Assembly: GCF_036026595.1 (NCBI RefSeq)
Contig: NZ_JARZFX010000020.1
Span: 1-49,536, forward strand
Reading direction: 5' to 3'
Length of the DNA stretch: 49,536 nt
From: Virgibacillus_P tibetensis
GTDB lineage: Bacteria > Bacillota > Bacilli > Bacillales > Amphibacillaceae
The position numbers were made by a program, and so were the translations under genes. Position 1 is the stretch's first letter. Every line of letters starts with the position of its first letter. Of the stretch, positions 7,763-15,589 are shown one piece after another. Below the pieces are notes generated by a model that was not told where the DNA came from, did no database searches, and saw only the letters and a program-made list of their open reading frames with translations.

Positions 7763-7880
7763 TAAAGCATTGAATGTATATTTACTAAAGGAGTGGCAGT
7801 GTTTCAATAAGATATGACAGCTTAAAAAAACAAATGTAGCCAGGTTATAAAAAATTAAATAAAAATATTCTTTTTTCCCC

Positions 7881-7909
7881 TTTACAAAGCTTGCATAACT
7901 GGTTATAAT
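7881..7909 (+). promoter_or_regulatory. Promoter of the six-tRNA cluster
   Basis: TTTACA (7881-7886) and TATAAT (7904-7909) are separated by exactly 17 bases, 52 bases before tRNA-Glu. A near-consensus promoter of this kind is typical of stable-RNA operons. Confidence 0.8.
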
Positions 7910-7960
7910 AAAATTCGTTGCTTTGCGACAAGAACATTCATTTAAAGTTTATTATTTGAT

Positions 7961-8035
7961 GGCCCGTTGGTCAAGTGGTTAAGACACCGCCCTTTCACGG
8001 CGGTATCACGGGTTCGAATCCCGTACGGGTCACCA
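7961..8035 (+). tRNA. tRNA-Glu (TTC)
   Basis: The acceptor stem starts GGCCCGT and closes ACGGGTC. The anticodon loop is CTTTCAC (anticodon TTC), the T arm contains GGTTCGAATCC, and CCA is encoded. Confidence 0.97.
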
Positions 8036-8039
8036 ACAT

Positions 8040-8115
8040 GGAGGATTAGCTCAGCTGGGAGAGCACCTGCCTTACAAGCAGGGGGTCGCAGGTTCGAGCC
8101 CTGCATCCTCCACCA
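8040..8115 (+). tRNA. tRNA-Val (TAC)
   Basis: GGAGGAT pairs with ATCCTCC, the anticodon loop is CTTACAA (anticodon TAC), and CCA is encoded. It follows tRNA-Glu by four bases. Confidence 0.97.
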
Positions 8116-8124
8116 TTTATTTTT

Positions 8125-8200
<76 letters not shown>

Positions 8201-8251
8201 TTTTAATTAAAATATTTTATTGTATAATAAAATAATTATAGTTAACAATAC

Positions 8252-8336
8252 GGAGGGGTAGCGAAGTGGCTAAACGCGGCGGACTGTAAATCCGCTCCCT
8301 CAGGGTTCGGCAGTTCGAATCTGCCCCCCTCCACCA
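8252..8336 (+). tRNA. tRNA-Tyr (GTA)
   Basis: This 85-base class II tRNA has a long variable arm (CTCCCTCAGGGTTCGG). GGAGGGG pairs with CCCCTCC, the anticodon is GTA in ACTGTAAAT, and CCA is encoded. Confidence 0.97.
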
Positions 8337-8345
8337 TTATATTGT

Positions 8346-8420
8346 TGGGCTATAGCCAAGCGGTAAGGCATCGGGTTTTGATCCCGTGTATCCCAGGTTC
8401 GAATCCTGGTAGCCCAGCCA
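8346..8420 (+). tRNA. tRNA-Gln (TTG)
   Basis: TGGGCTA pairs with TAGCCCA, the anticodon loop is TTTTGAT (anticodon TTG), and CCA is encoded. The U1-A72 acceptor end is typical of tRNA-Gln. A run of T follows and may end the first part of the cluster. Confidence 0.96.
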
Positions 8421-8481
8421 TTTTTTTATTTTAGGGACCTTTTTATAGTCCAAAATTTTGATTAAAAGTAAGACTATTGTA

Positions 8482-8674
8482 ATGAACGTTCTTTCCAAAA
8501 AATAAACAACTATAATAGAATGAGCCATTAGCTGGCCGCTAACATCATAGTATAGCTACTATGTGCAGGCCTGCGAGGAGTGCAGCATCACCGAAATAAC
8601 GTGCAACACGACGAGCACTCAGATGAACATTCTTTCCAAAAAATAAGCAACTATAATAGAATGAGCCATTAGCT
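8482..8674 (+). repeat. Duplicated tRNA-Lys promoter and 5' end enclosing a structured insert (copy 2)
   Basis: Bases 8482-8533 and 8623-8674 are the same 52-base sequence with two mismatches. Each carries a TATAAT box and the first 12 bases of tRNA-Lys, ending TTAGCT. The second copy runs on into the intact tRNA gene; the first runs into an 89-base insert (8534-8622). The insert has a perfect hairpin CATAGTA-TAGC-TACTATG (8546-8563). GGCC at 8534 can pair with GGCC at 8567, and GAGTGC (8578-8583) can pair with GCACTC (8615-8620). Its second half is closely related to the insert beside tRNA-Asn. The first copy would drive an RNA that begins exactly like tRNA-Lys and then becomes the insert. 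Confidence 0.82.
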
Positions 8675-8738
8675 CAGCTGGCAGAGCATCTGACTTTTAA
8701 TCAGAGGGTCGATGGTTCGAATCCATCATGGCTCACCA
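8663..8738 (+). tRNA. tRNA-Lys (TTT)
   Basis: GAGCCAT pairs with ATGGCTC, the anticodon loop is CTTTTAA (anticodon TTT), and CCA is encoded. TATAAT lies only six bases before the mature 5' end, so if that box is used the primary transcript would start almost at the mature end. Confidence 0.97.
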
Positions 8739-8789
8739 TTTTTACAGAAATGAAAATTACGGTTAATACATCATACATATAATTTTTTC

Positions 8790-8832
8790 AAATAAACAAG
8801 GTCGTTATGATTGTAGACAACCTTGTTTATTT
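8790..8832 (+). terminator. Strong terminator after the tRNA cluster
   Basis: AAATAAACAAGGT (8790-8802) pairs perfectly over 13 bases with ACCTTGTTTATTT (8820-8832). The hairpin is A/T-flanked on both sides and could work in both directions. Confidence 0.85.
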
Positions 8833-8949
8833 GCATTTTAGGCCGTTTTTTTACATAATAGATACAGTTATTTTTTTATTATAGGCAGATAAGAAGTGAA
8901 ACCTGCTAAATGAAGTTTCATTTTATGATTATACATAGGGAAAACATGT

Positions 8950-9115
8950 TATAATTTGATCATAAAGTACATGTTCTAAAAAAGAGGATAGAAGGCTCGA
9001 GAACTTTGATATTTTGTGCCGAGCCTTGTGAATAACCTCATAAATTGAAAGACCTAAATAGTTTGATGCACACGAAGCTTATATACTAATTATATATATA
9101 AAAGGGTGATACAGT
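8950..9115 (+). promoter_or_regulatory. Promoter and hairpin-containing leader of the mevalonate operon
   Basis: TATAAT (8950-8955) is the best -10 box upstream of the HMG-CoA reductase gene; no good -35 is visible at 16-18 bases. The leader is about 155 bases long. It holds a perfect 8-bp hairpin, AAGGCTCG (8992-8999) with CGAGCCTT (9020-9027), around a 20-base loop. No T-run follows, so it is not a simple terminator. I recognise no riboswitch class. AAAGGGTGA is the ribosome-binding site of the first gene. Confidence 0.5.
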
Positions 9116-10405
9116 ATGGAAACTTCTAGAATTCCTGGTTTTTATAATATGACTGTTGAAGAACGAAGAGATTTAATTAAGAATATGCATACATTTTCAG
9201 AAGAACAAACTGCAGATTTGTATTCGCAGGCACCCTTATCACCTGATACAGCTGATAAAATGATTGAAAATGTCATAGGCACATTTCCTCTTCCACTAGG
9301 ATTAGGGTTGAATTTCTTAATAAATGGGAAAGAATATGTAATACCAATGGCAATTGAAGAACCATCTGTAGTTGCTTCAGCAAGTTATATTGCTAAGATT
9401 GTAAGGAAAGCTGGAGGTTTTACTACTGAGGCTACTGAACGAGTAATGATAGGTCAAATACAAGTAGTAGGATGCCCGGATATTCATGCAGCAAAGGATA
9501 CACTGTTAAAAGAAAAACAATTATTAATAGAAGATGCTAATGCAGCCTATCCCAGCTTAGTAGCCAGAGGTGGCGGGGCAGAGGATCTGGAAGTAAGAAT
9601 ATTAAATGAAGAGACTGACTCGAAATATGGTCAGATGCTTGTATTGCATTTGTATGTTAATACATGTGACGCAATGGGAGCGAATATCATTAATACAATG
9701 GTTGAGTCACTGGCTCCGACCGTTGAGGAATTAACTAAGGGGAAAGTTTATTTGCGAATATTATCAAATTATGCAGATAAATGCCTGGCGCGTGCACGAT
9801 GTGTAATCCCTCCCGAACTATTGATAACTGGTGAATACTCAGGGGAAGAAGTACGTGATGGTGTAATCCATGCTTATGAGTTTGCTGCGTCAGACCCTTA
9901 TCGGGCAGTTACGCATAACAAAGGGATAATGAATGGAATTGACCCGATTGTCATTGCAACAGGAAACGACTGGAGAGCAGTTGAAGCAGGAGCCCACGCA
10001 TATGCAGCACGCCACGGGAAATACAGTTCGATGACAACTTGGTCTGTAGATGAAGCGGGTAATCTTGTTGGGGAACTGGAGCTGCCAATGTCTGTAGGTA
10101 CGGTGGGTGGTTCAATTCAGGTTCATCCAATAGCAAAGATTTCCCACAGTATATTAGGGGTAGAGTCTGCGCGAGAATTGGCGCAGGTTATTGTGACAGT
10201 AGGTTTAGCCCAGAATCTTGGCGCATTAAAAGCATTGGTAACTGATGGAATACAAAAAGGCCATATGGCATTACATTCTCGCTCTGTTGCCATTGCAGCA
10301 GGGGCTACTGGGGAGATGATTGATATTATTGCTAGGAAATTAGTTGAAGTAAAAGAAATCCGTGTCGGAAAAGCTAAAGAATTGGTGGAAAATTATACAA
10401 AATGA
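9116..10405 (+). CDS. mvaA: Hydroxymethylglutaryl-CoA reductase, class II
   Basis: The enzyme reduces HMG-CoA to mevalonate, the committed step of the mevalonate route to isopentenyl diphosphate. The 429-residue length fits bacterial class II reductases. Landmarks are ENVIGTFPLPLGLGLNFLIN and EEPSVVASASYIAK near the N terminus, NTCDAMGANIIN, the GTVGGSIQVHP segment, and the catalytic His in KGHMALHSRSVA close to the C terminus. It is the first gene of the four-gene mevalonate operon, and its TGA stop overlaps the ATG of the next gene. Class II enzymes may use NADH or NADPH; which one is used cannot be read here. Confidence 0.95.
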   Translation: METSRIPGFYNMTVEERRDLIKNMHTFSEEQTADLYSQAPLSPDTADKMIENVIGTFPLPLGLGLNFLINGKEYVIPMAIEEPSVVASASYIAKIVRKAGGFTTEATERVMIGQIQVVGCPDIHAAKDTLLKEKQLLIEDANAAYPSLVARGGGAEDLEVRILNEETDSKYGQMLVLHLYVNTCDAMGANIINTMVESLAPTVEELTKGKVYLRILSNYADKCLARARCVIPPELLITGEYSGEEVRDGVIHAYEFAASDPYRAVTHNKGIMNGIDPIVIATGNDWRAVEAGAHAYAARHGKYSSMTTWSVDEAGNLVGELELPMSVGTVGGSIQVHPIAKISHSILGVESARELAQVIVTVGLAQNLGALKALVTDGIQKGHMALHSRSVAIAAGATGEMIDIIARKLVEVKEIRVGKAKELVENYTK

Positions 10406-11364
10406 GTGCAGAAAAAGCGACAACTACAGAACAAACAGCTATAGGTATAGCTCATAGTAAACTAATACTGATAGGAGAGCATGCAGTTGTACACGGACAA
10501 CCTGCCATTGCTATTCCTTTCCCATTAGTTGGGGTTGAGTCAGTTATTGAATATGTTCCAGGATCGGTGAAAATTGACAGTACCTTTTATCATGGCCCAC
10601 TTGAACATGCTCCTGCTGCTTTAGAAGGGATTGTAAGTTGCATTAAAGGAACGTTAGAGCATCTTCAATTACCATGCAGTGATTTATTAATTCGTATTAA
10701 ATCGTCAATACCACCAGGCAAGGGACTCGGTTCCAGTGCGTCGGTGGCAATCTCTATTATACGATCTCTATTTGCTTATTCTAATGATCATTATTCAGAA
10801 GAAGAGCTATTGAAATTGGCGAATATTGCTGAAACGTTTGCCCACGGTGCACCGAGTGGTATTGACACGATGACCATTACTTCTGAATCACCTGTGTGGT
10901 ATGAAAAAGAGCATCTCATTGATTTTATAAACTTAAGTGATGACTTTCACTTTGTAGTAGCAGACTCTGGAAGAATCGGCGATACTCGATTAGCAGTCGA
11001 ATCAGTTGCGGGCTTATTAAAGTCTGCACCGAGGAGAATTCAAAAAAAACTTGACCGGATTGGTGAACTAACTTATCTGGCTAAACATGCACTTGAGAAA
11101 AAAGGGAAGCATATTCTAGGTCAGATGTTAAACGAAGCTCAAAAGGAATTGGAAGCTCTAGGAGTAAGTGATGCTGGGCTAGATAGATTAATTCATTTTG
11201 CTCGTAAGGAAGGTGCACTAGGTGCCAAACTTACAGGTGGTGGTAATGGCGGCTGCATTATTGCATTAGCCCAAAATGAAGTTCACTCCAGGCAGCTCGC
11301 GGAAAAGTTAAGAAAATTTGGAGCGCATGCTGTGTGGCCATTTGTCTTAAAAAAACAAGAATAG
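10402..11364 (+). CDS. mvk: Mevalonate kinase
   Basis: The protein phosphorylates mevalonate to 5-phosphomevalonate. This 320-residue GHMP kinase has the N-terminal HSKLILIGEHAVVHGQPA motif, the phosphate-binding loop IPPGKGLGSSASVA (about residues 109-122) and the C-terminal GHMP motif KLTGGGNGGC. Its ATG overlaps the mvaA stop by the ATGA arrangement, indicating translational coupling. Confidence 0.94.
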   Translation: MSAEKATTTEQTAIGIAHSKLILIGEHAVVHGQPAIAIPFPLVGVESVIEYVPGSVKIDSTFYHGPLEHAPAALEGIVSCIKGTLEHLQLPCSDLLIRIKSSIPPGKGLGSSASVAISIIRSLFAYSNDHYSEEELLKLANIAETFAHGAPSGIDTMTITSESPVWYEKEHLIDFINLSDDFHFVVADSGRIGDTRLAVESVAGLLKSAPRRIQKKLDRIGELTYLAKHALEKKGKHILGQMLNEAQKELEALGVSDAGLDRLIHFARKEGALGAKLTGGGNGGCIIALAQNEVHSRQLAEKLRKFGAHAVWPFVLKKQE

Positions 11365-11408
11365 AATGTAAGTACTGAGATAGAGAGATGTGCAAAGGGG
11401 ATAAACAA

Positions 11409-12383
11409 TTGAAGTGTACAGCTAAAGCTCATACAAATATTGCCTTGATAAAATATTGGGGAAAACGTAATGAATCAATCATACTACCAACTAACAGCAG
11501 CTTATCTCTAACGTTGGACGGATTTTATACAACAACAACCGTAGACTTTCGAGAAGAATTATCAAAAGACGAATTCTTCCTGAACGATCAATTGGTTTCA
11601 GGCGAGCAGTATAATCGCGTTACGACTTTTCTTGATCTAATTCGCACTTATGCTGGGAAGAAGCTGTATGCCACTATTCATTCCATAAATGAAGTCCCTA
11701 CTGCTGCTGGCTTTGCATCATCAGCATCTGGCTTTGCAGCCCTGGCTGCTGCTGGTGCAAATGCAATCGGGCTGCAGCTTACGGATCGAGAACTTTCTAT
11801 GCTTACACGCCAAGGATCAGGTTCTGCATGCCGCTCTATATATGGTGGATTTGCTGAATGGGAAATGGGTATGAAGGATGATGGGTCTGATTCATTTGCC
11901 GTTCCTATTGCACCAGCCGATTATTGGGATGTACGAGTTGCTGCAGTTGTTTTATCTTCCACGATGAAAAAAGTTTCTAGTCGGGAAGGTATGAAACGAA
12001 CAGTGGAAACATCTCCCTTCTATACAGGCTGGATTGACAGTATTCCAAATGACTTGAAACAAATTAAAGAAGGAATTGCTGCTCGTGATTTTGAAAAAGT
12101 TGGTCAGATAGCCGAGGCTAATTGCTTAAAGATGCATGCTACTACACTGGGAGCTAACCCTCCTTTTACATATTGGCATGATACTACTTTAGCTGTTATG
12201 CAAACCGTGCAATCATTGCGAGACAACGGTATTCCTGCCTATTTTACAATTGATGCCGGACCTAATGTTAAAGTACTATATTTGCCGGAGAACGAAAACG
12301 ATATTCAAAAGACACTCCGTGGAATACCTGGTGTAACAGATGTGATACTTAGTCGATCAGGTCAAGGAGTAACCTATCTATAG
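11409..12383 (+). CDS. mvaD: Diphosphomevalonate decarboxylase
   Basis: The enzyme uses ATP to decarboxylate diphosphomevalonate to isopentenyl diphosphate. The conserved N terminus KCTAKAHTNIALIKYWGKR follows the start directly. Other landmarks are NSSLSLTLDGFYTTT, TAAGFASSASGFAAL (phosphate-binding loop), RQGSGSACRSIYGGFAEW and the C-terminal FTIDAGPNVKVLYL. An ATG at 11388 would add seven residues, but AAAGGGGAT sits seven bases before the TTG at 11409, which gives the family-typical N terminus; I prefer TTG. It is the third gene of the operon. Confidence 0.94.
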   Translation: MKCTAKAHTNIALIKYWGKRNESIILPTNSSLSLTLDGFYTTTTVDFREELSKDEFFLNDQLVSGEQYNRVTTFLDLIRTYAGKKLYATIHSINEVPTAAGFASSASGFAALAAAGANAIGLQLTDRELSMLTRQGSGSACRSIYGGFAEWEMGMKDDGSDSFAVPIAPADYWDVRVAAVVLSSTMKKVSSREGMKRTVETSPFYTGWIDSIPNDLKQIKEGIAARDFEKVGQIAEANCLKMHATTLGANPPFTYWHDTTLAVMQTVQSLRDNGIPAYFTIDAGPNVKVLYLPENENDIQKTLRGIPGVTDVILSRSGQGVTYL

Positions 12384-12395
12384 GGGTTGAACCTT

Positions 12396-13493
12396 ATGCC
12401 AAATACAACACTAACTGTAAAAGTACCTGGAAAATTGATGGTAGCTGGAGAATTTGCAGTATTACAACCCCACCATAGCTTAGTGGTTATGGCAGTTAAT
12501 CGTTTTGTATATGCATCGCTTAAACCGAGTGAAGAGAACCGCATAACTTTACAGGATTTCAAACTGAATAACCTTGTATGGGAATATAAAAATAATAGAG
12601 TTCAAATACATTCAGGAGACGAGCGAGTTCGTTTTGTAGAAGAGGCAATGACAATCGCACTTACCTACTTAAAAGAGAACACGATTTCTCCTGATCGTTT
12701 TATGTTAACGATAAAAAGCGAACTTGATGATATATCTGGGATTAAATACGGACTGGGCTCGAGTGCGGCAGTAGTAACTTCAGTCATTACCGTTATTTTG
12801 AAAAAATATCTTACCCATCCTCCAACTGCTCAGTTAATCTTTAAACTTGCGGCTATTTCACATGTGAACGTACAGGGTAATGGATCGGGGGCTGATGTAG
12901 CAGCCTCTTCCCACGGTGGATTTCTCAAGTATTCTTCGTTTCAGGCTGAATGGTTGCTAGAATCATATGAGAATAACACCACATTAACAGAACTACTGGA
13001 AAAAGAATGGGTTTATTTCTCTCTTAAGCAGATTAAATTACCTGAGAATATCCATGTATGTATTGGTTGGACCGGTAAACCAGCATCGACTGCAAAACTT
13101 GTCAACGAAATACTTAAACTGAAAATAGATAATCCTGTTCAATTCAGTCAATTTCTTGAGGATAGTGAAGAGGCCGTTGGAAGCTTTCTGAGAGGTATGG
13201 AAGAAGCTGACACACAAACTCTATTAGGTGGAGTTAAGCAAAATAGAAATGCCCTTCGGACGGTAGGAAATAATGCAAATGTTGAAATTGAGACTCCTCT
13301 ATTAGGTAGGTTATGTGATTTAGCTGAGCAATATGGAGGAGCCGGCAAGCCTTCGGGTGCAGGGGGAGGCGATTGTGGAATTGCCTTTATGCCTTCGCGG
13401 GAAAAGGCTGATGCGCTGATGCTAGCATGGGAACAGGCTGGAATCAAACCCTTGATGATCGGTCCCAATGTAAACGGTCCGATAGAAATTTAA
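12396..13493 (+). CDS. mvaK2: Phosphomevalonate kinase
   Basis: The enzyme converts 5-phosphomevalonate to the diphosphate, completing the set needed from HMG-CoA to IPP. This 365-residue GHMP kinase shows VKVPGKLMVAGEFAVLQPHH at the N terminus, KYGLGSSAAVVTSV (phosphate loop), GNGSGADVAASSHGG in the centre and AGKPSGAGGGDCGIAFM near the C terminus. The ATG at 12396 follows AGGGG by nine bases; a TTG nine bases earlier lies inside that ribosome-binding site and is unlikely. It is the last gene of the operon, 12 bases after mvaD. Confidence 0.93.
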   Translation: MPNTTLTVKVPGKLMVAGEFAVLQPHHSLVVMAVNRFVYASLKPSEENRITLQDFKLNNLVWEYKNNRVQIHSGDERVRFVEEAMTIALTYLKENTISPDRFMLTIKSELDDISGIKYGLGSSAAVVTSVITVILKKYLTHPPTAQLIFKLAAISHVNVQGNGSGADVAASSHGGFLKYSSFQAEWLLESYENNTTLTELLEKEWVYFSLKQIKLPENIHVCIGWTGKPASTAKLVNEILKLKIDNPVQFSQFLEDSEEAVGSFLRGMEEADTQTLLGGVKQNRNALRTVGNNANVEIETPLLGRLCDLAEQYGGAGKPSGAGGGDCGIAFMPSREKADALMLAWEQAGIKPLMIGPNVNGPIEI

Positions 13494-13501
13494 AACGATT
13501 T

Positions 13502-13531
13502 AAAAACAGGTATTGACTACCTGTTTTTTTT
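13502..13531 (+). terminator. Terminator of the mevalonate operon
   Basis: AAAAACAGGTA (13502-13512) pairs with TACCTGTTTTT (13518-13528) and runs on into more T residues. Confidence 0.9.
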
Positions 13532-13666
13532 GAGAGATAAGAAAGAAATTTCCTCTATAAAATCCTCTGACAGCAAGAACCCATCCCCAAGTCCAGTTCC
13601 TTCCTGCCTCTTCTAAATCCGCGCCTCCTTTGTTCAAATTGTATATATATGCAAATTAATGTCGGG

Positions 13667-13696
13667 TTGAGTCATATACCCTTTTTTGGCTAGAAT
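13667..13696 (+). promoter_or_regulatory. Likely SigA promoter of the arginase gene
   Basis: TTGAGT (13667-13672) and TAGAAT (13691-13696) are 18 bases apart, 23 bases before the start codon. In B. subtilis the rocDEF genes depend on SigL with AhrC/RocR. I see no -24/-12 element here, so control probably differs. Confidence 0.5.
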
Positions 13697-13718
13697 AAAG
13701 AGAAAAGGAGGCGCTTAA

Positions 13719-14621
13719 ATGAAAACTAATATATCAATTATAGGTGTACCAATGGATTTAGGGCAAAGCCGCCGTGGAGTTGATATGGGACCAAGTGCAT
13801 TACGCTATGCCGGTGCTATTGAGAAACTGGAGGAACTAGATTTTCAAATTATTGATTTGGGTGATATTCCTATCAACCGCCCTGCACAAAGTGATCTGAA
13901 TGATGGAAGTAATTTAAAAAACCTGAAACAAGTAATTGAAGCCAATCAGCAGCTTGGTGATATGGTGGATCAGGAAGTGAAGAAGGGTAATTTCCCATTA
14001 ATATTTGGGGGAGATCATAGTATTGCAATAGGAAGTTTAGCTGGCGTCTCCAAGCATTATGAAAACTTAGGAGTGATTTGGTATGATGCTCATGGTGACT
14101 TGAACTCGGAGGAAACTTCTCCATCAGGCAATATTCATGGGATGCCATTAGCCGTCAGCTTGGGAATAGGCCATGATAACTTAATCAACATATCGAATTA
14201 CACACCAAAAGTTAAACCTGAAAATATTGTTATTATTGGTGCTAGATCATTGGATCCAGGGGAAAGAGCAGTAATACGTGATAAAGGAATAAAAGTGTTT
14301 ACTATGCACGAAATAGATCGAATGGGCATGTCACAGGTGATGGAAGAATCAATTGATTATTTGAAAGAGCGTACGGATGGGGTTCATTTAAGTCTTGATC
14401 TGGATGGAATCGATCCATCAGAAGCTCCTGGTGTTGGAACTCCCGTGCTTGGTGGAATCACTTATCGGGAAAGTCACTTGGCAATGGAAATGCTGGAAGA
14501 GTCGGGGATCATAACTTCAGCAGAGTTTGTCGAAATAAATCCAATATTAGATGAGAAAAATAAAACTGCGACAGTAGCTGTTGCTTTAATGGGTTCCTTA
14601 TTTGGAGAAAAACTAAAGTAG
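13719..14621 (+). CDS. rocF: Arginase
   Basis: The enzyme hydrolyses arginine to ornithine and urea with a two-manganese centre. The 300-residue length is standard. The manganese-binding motifs are all visible: FGGDHSIAIGS (about residues 95-105), WYDAHGDLN, HGMPLA, and SLDLDGIDPSEAPGVGTPV. AAAGGAGGCG precedes the ATG. It is a single-gene unit with its own promoter and terminator. The order arginase, then cdaA-cdaR-glmM-glmS, is also familiar from the Bacillus cereus group, which supports a chromosomal-core location. Confidence 0.95.
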   Translation: MKTNISIIGVPMDLGQSRRGVDMGPSALRYAGAIEKLEELDFQIIDLGDIPINRPAQSDLNDGSNLKNLKQVIEANQQLGDMVDQEVKKGNFPLIFGGDHSIAIGSLAGVSKHYENLGVIWYDAHGDLNSEETSPSGNIHGMPLAVSLGIGHDNLINISNYTPKVKPENIVIIGARSLDPGERAVIRDKGIKVFTMHEIDRMGMSQVMEESIDYLKERTDGVHLSLDLDGIDPSEAPGVGTPVLGGITYRESHLAMEMLEESGIITSAEFVEINPILDEKNKTATVAVALMGSLFGEKLK

Positions 14622-14639
14622 CATCAGTTGAAATCGAGA

Positions 14640-14674
14640 GAAGACATTATATGTAAATAAATGTCTTCTTTTTT
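14640..14674 (+). terminator. Terminator of the arginase gene
   Basis: GAAGACATT (14640-14648) pairs with AATGTCTTC (14660-14668), followed by TTTTTT. Confidence 0.9.
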
Positions 14675-14724
14675 GTTGTATTAAGGTTTAAAGAAGGGAG
14701 TCAGTTGACCAATTAATTTAGTTT

Positions 14725-14877
14725 TTATTGAACTTGATTCTGGTATTCATTTATAAGTCTGTCCAGTTTTAAGCTAGAGGAGATGACAGCTTCAGAAGTT
14801 AATGCATGTGAATGACTTAATGTAATCATTTCTTTACGACATTCTTCAATTTTTTCTAATAATACAGATTTACCCAC
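14725..14877 (-). CDS. Spo0E-like sporulation regulatory protein
   Basis: This 50-residue protein of the Spo0E family of aspartyl-phosphate phosphatases, which dephosphorylate Spo0A~P, lies on the minus strand between arginase and sigW. Its sequence contains SVLLEKIEECRKEM and, after a short turn, the Spo0E signature SSLKLDRLINEYQNQ (S-x-x-LD-x-LI). The predicted fold is two helices in a hairpin. The start is GTG at 14877, preceded at seven bases by AGGAGGG. A palindrome, ACTAGTATACTAGT, lies just upstream near 14895-14908 and may belong to its promoter. Confidence 0.85.
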   Translation of the reverse strand: MGKSVLLEKIEECRKEMITLSHSHALTSEAVISSSLKLDRLINEYQNQVQ

Positions 14878-14951
14878 AAAAGTGCCCTCCTATCTAGTAT
14901 ACTAGTAAAGAAAATACCCAAATCTTAACAATTATAAACCTTTTTTAAAAA

Positions 14952-14978
14952 TGAAACCTTTAGGTCGTCTTACACGTA
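14952..14978 (+). promoter_or_regulatory. SigW autoregulatory promoter
   Basis: TGAAAC (14952-14957) and CGTA (14975-14978) are separated by 17 bases, the sequence and spacing of SigW (ECF) promoters. It lies 33 bases before sigW and implies positive autoregulation, as in B. subtilis. Confidence 0.88.
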
Positions 14979-15010
14979 ATATAAATACCGCATGCAGCGG
15001 AGGTACCCGT

Positions 15011-15574
15011 ATGGATCAATTAATTAAAGAGAAAATTATGCAGGTTAAAAAGGGAGATCAAACAGCCTTTGAGGATGTTGTCTCATTTTTTCAAAATAGG
15101 ATTTATCAACATTGTTACCGAATGCTTGGTAATGCACACGAGGCCGAGGACATAGCTCAGGAAGCCTTTATTCGTGCGTATGTGAATATTCACTCGTTTG
15201 ATGATCGAAGAAAGTTCTCGACATGGTTATACCGGATTGCAACGAATCTAACTATTGATCGAATACGTAAACGAAAACCGGATTATTATCTTGATGCTGA
15301 AGTTAAAGGTACAGAAGGTTTAGACATGTACTCACAATTGGCCGATGACAGCCGTTTGCCAGGCGAAGAAGTTGAAAGCTTGGAACTGCAGCGTTATATT
15401 CATAAAGAGATATCTGGGCTTCCACCTAAATATCGCAGTATTATTATTTTGCGGTATTTAGAAGAATTTTCCCTTCAGGAGATCAGCGACATCTTAGATA
15501 TCCCCCTAGGAACAGTGAAAACTAGAATACATCGAGGAAGGGAAGCTTTACGTAAAAAGCTTCGTCACATGTAA
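15011..15574 (+). CDS. sigW: RNA polymerase ECF sigma factor SigW
   Basis: The protein is 187 residues, the same length as B. subtilis SigW. Region 2 contains NRIYQHCYRMLGNAHEAEDIAQEAFIRAY and FSTWLYRIATNLTIDRIRKRK. Region 4 is PPKYRSIIILRYLEEFSLQEISDILDIPLGTVKTRIHRGR. SigW directs the envelope-stress and antimicrobial-peptide-resistance regulon. CGGAGG lies seven bases before the ATG at 15011. An upstream in-frame ATG at 14951 falls inside the SigW promoter and is not the start. The gene is followed by rsiW with a short spacer. Confidence 0.95.
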   Translation: MDQLIKEKIMQVKKGDQTAFEDVVSFFQNRIYQHCYRMLGNAHEAEDIAQEAFIRAYVNIHSFDDRRKFSTWLYRIATNLTIDRIRKRKPDYYLDAEVKGTEGLDMYSQLADDSRLPGEEVESLELQRYIHKEISGLPPKYRSIIILRYLEEFSLQEISDILDIPLGTVKTRIHRGREALRKKLRHM

Positions 15575-15589
15575 AGGAGTGTGAACCAG

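Noticed and set aside
14951..15010. Extra N-terminal codons of sigW from the ATG at 14951
   Set aside because: These bases are the SigW -35/-10 promoter itself, and the ATG at 15011 with CGGAGG gives the standard 187-residue SigW.
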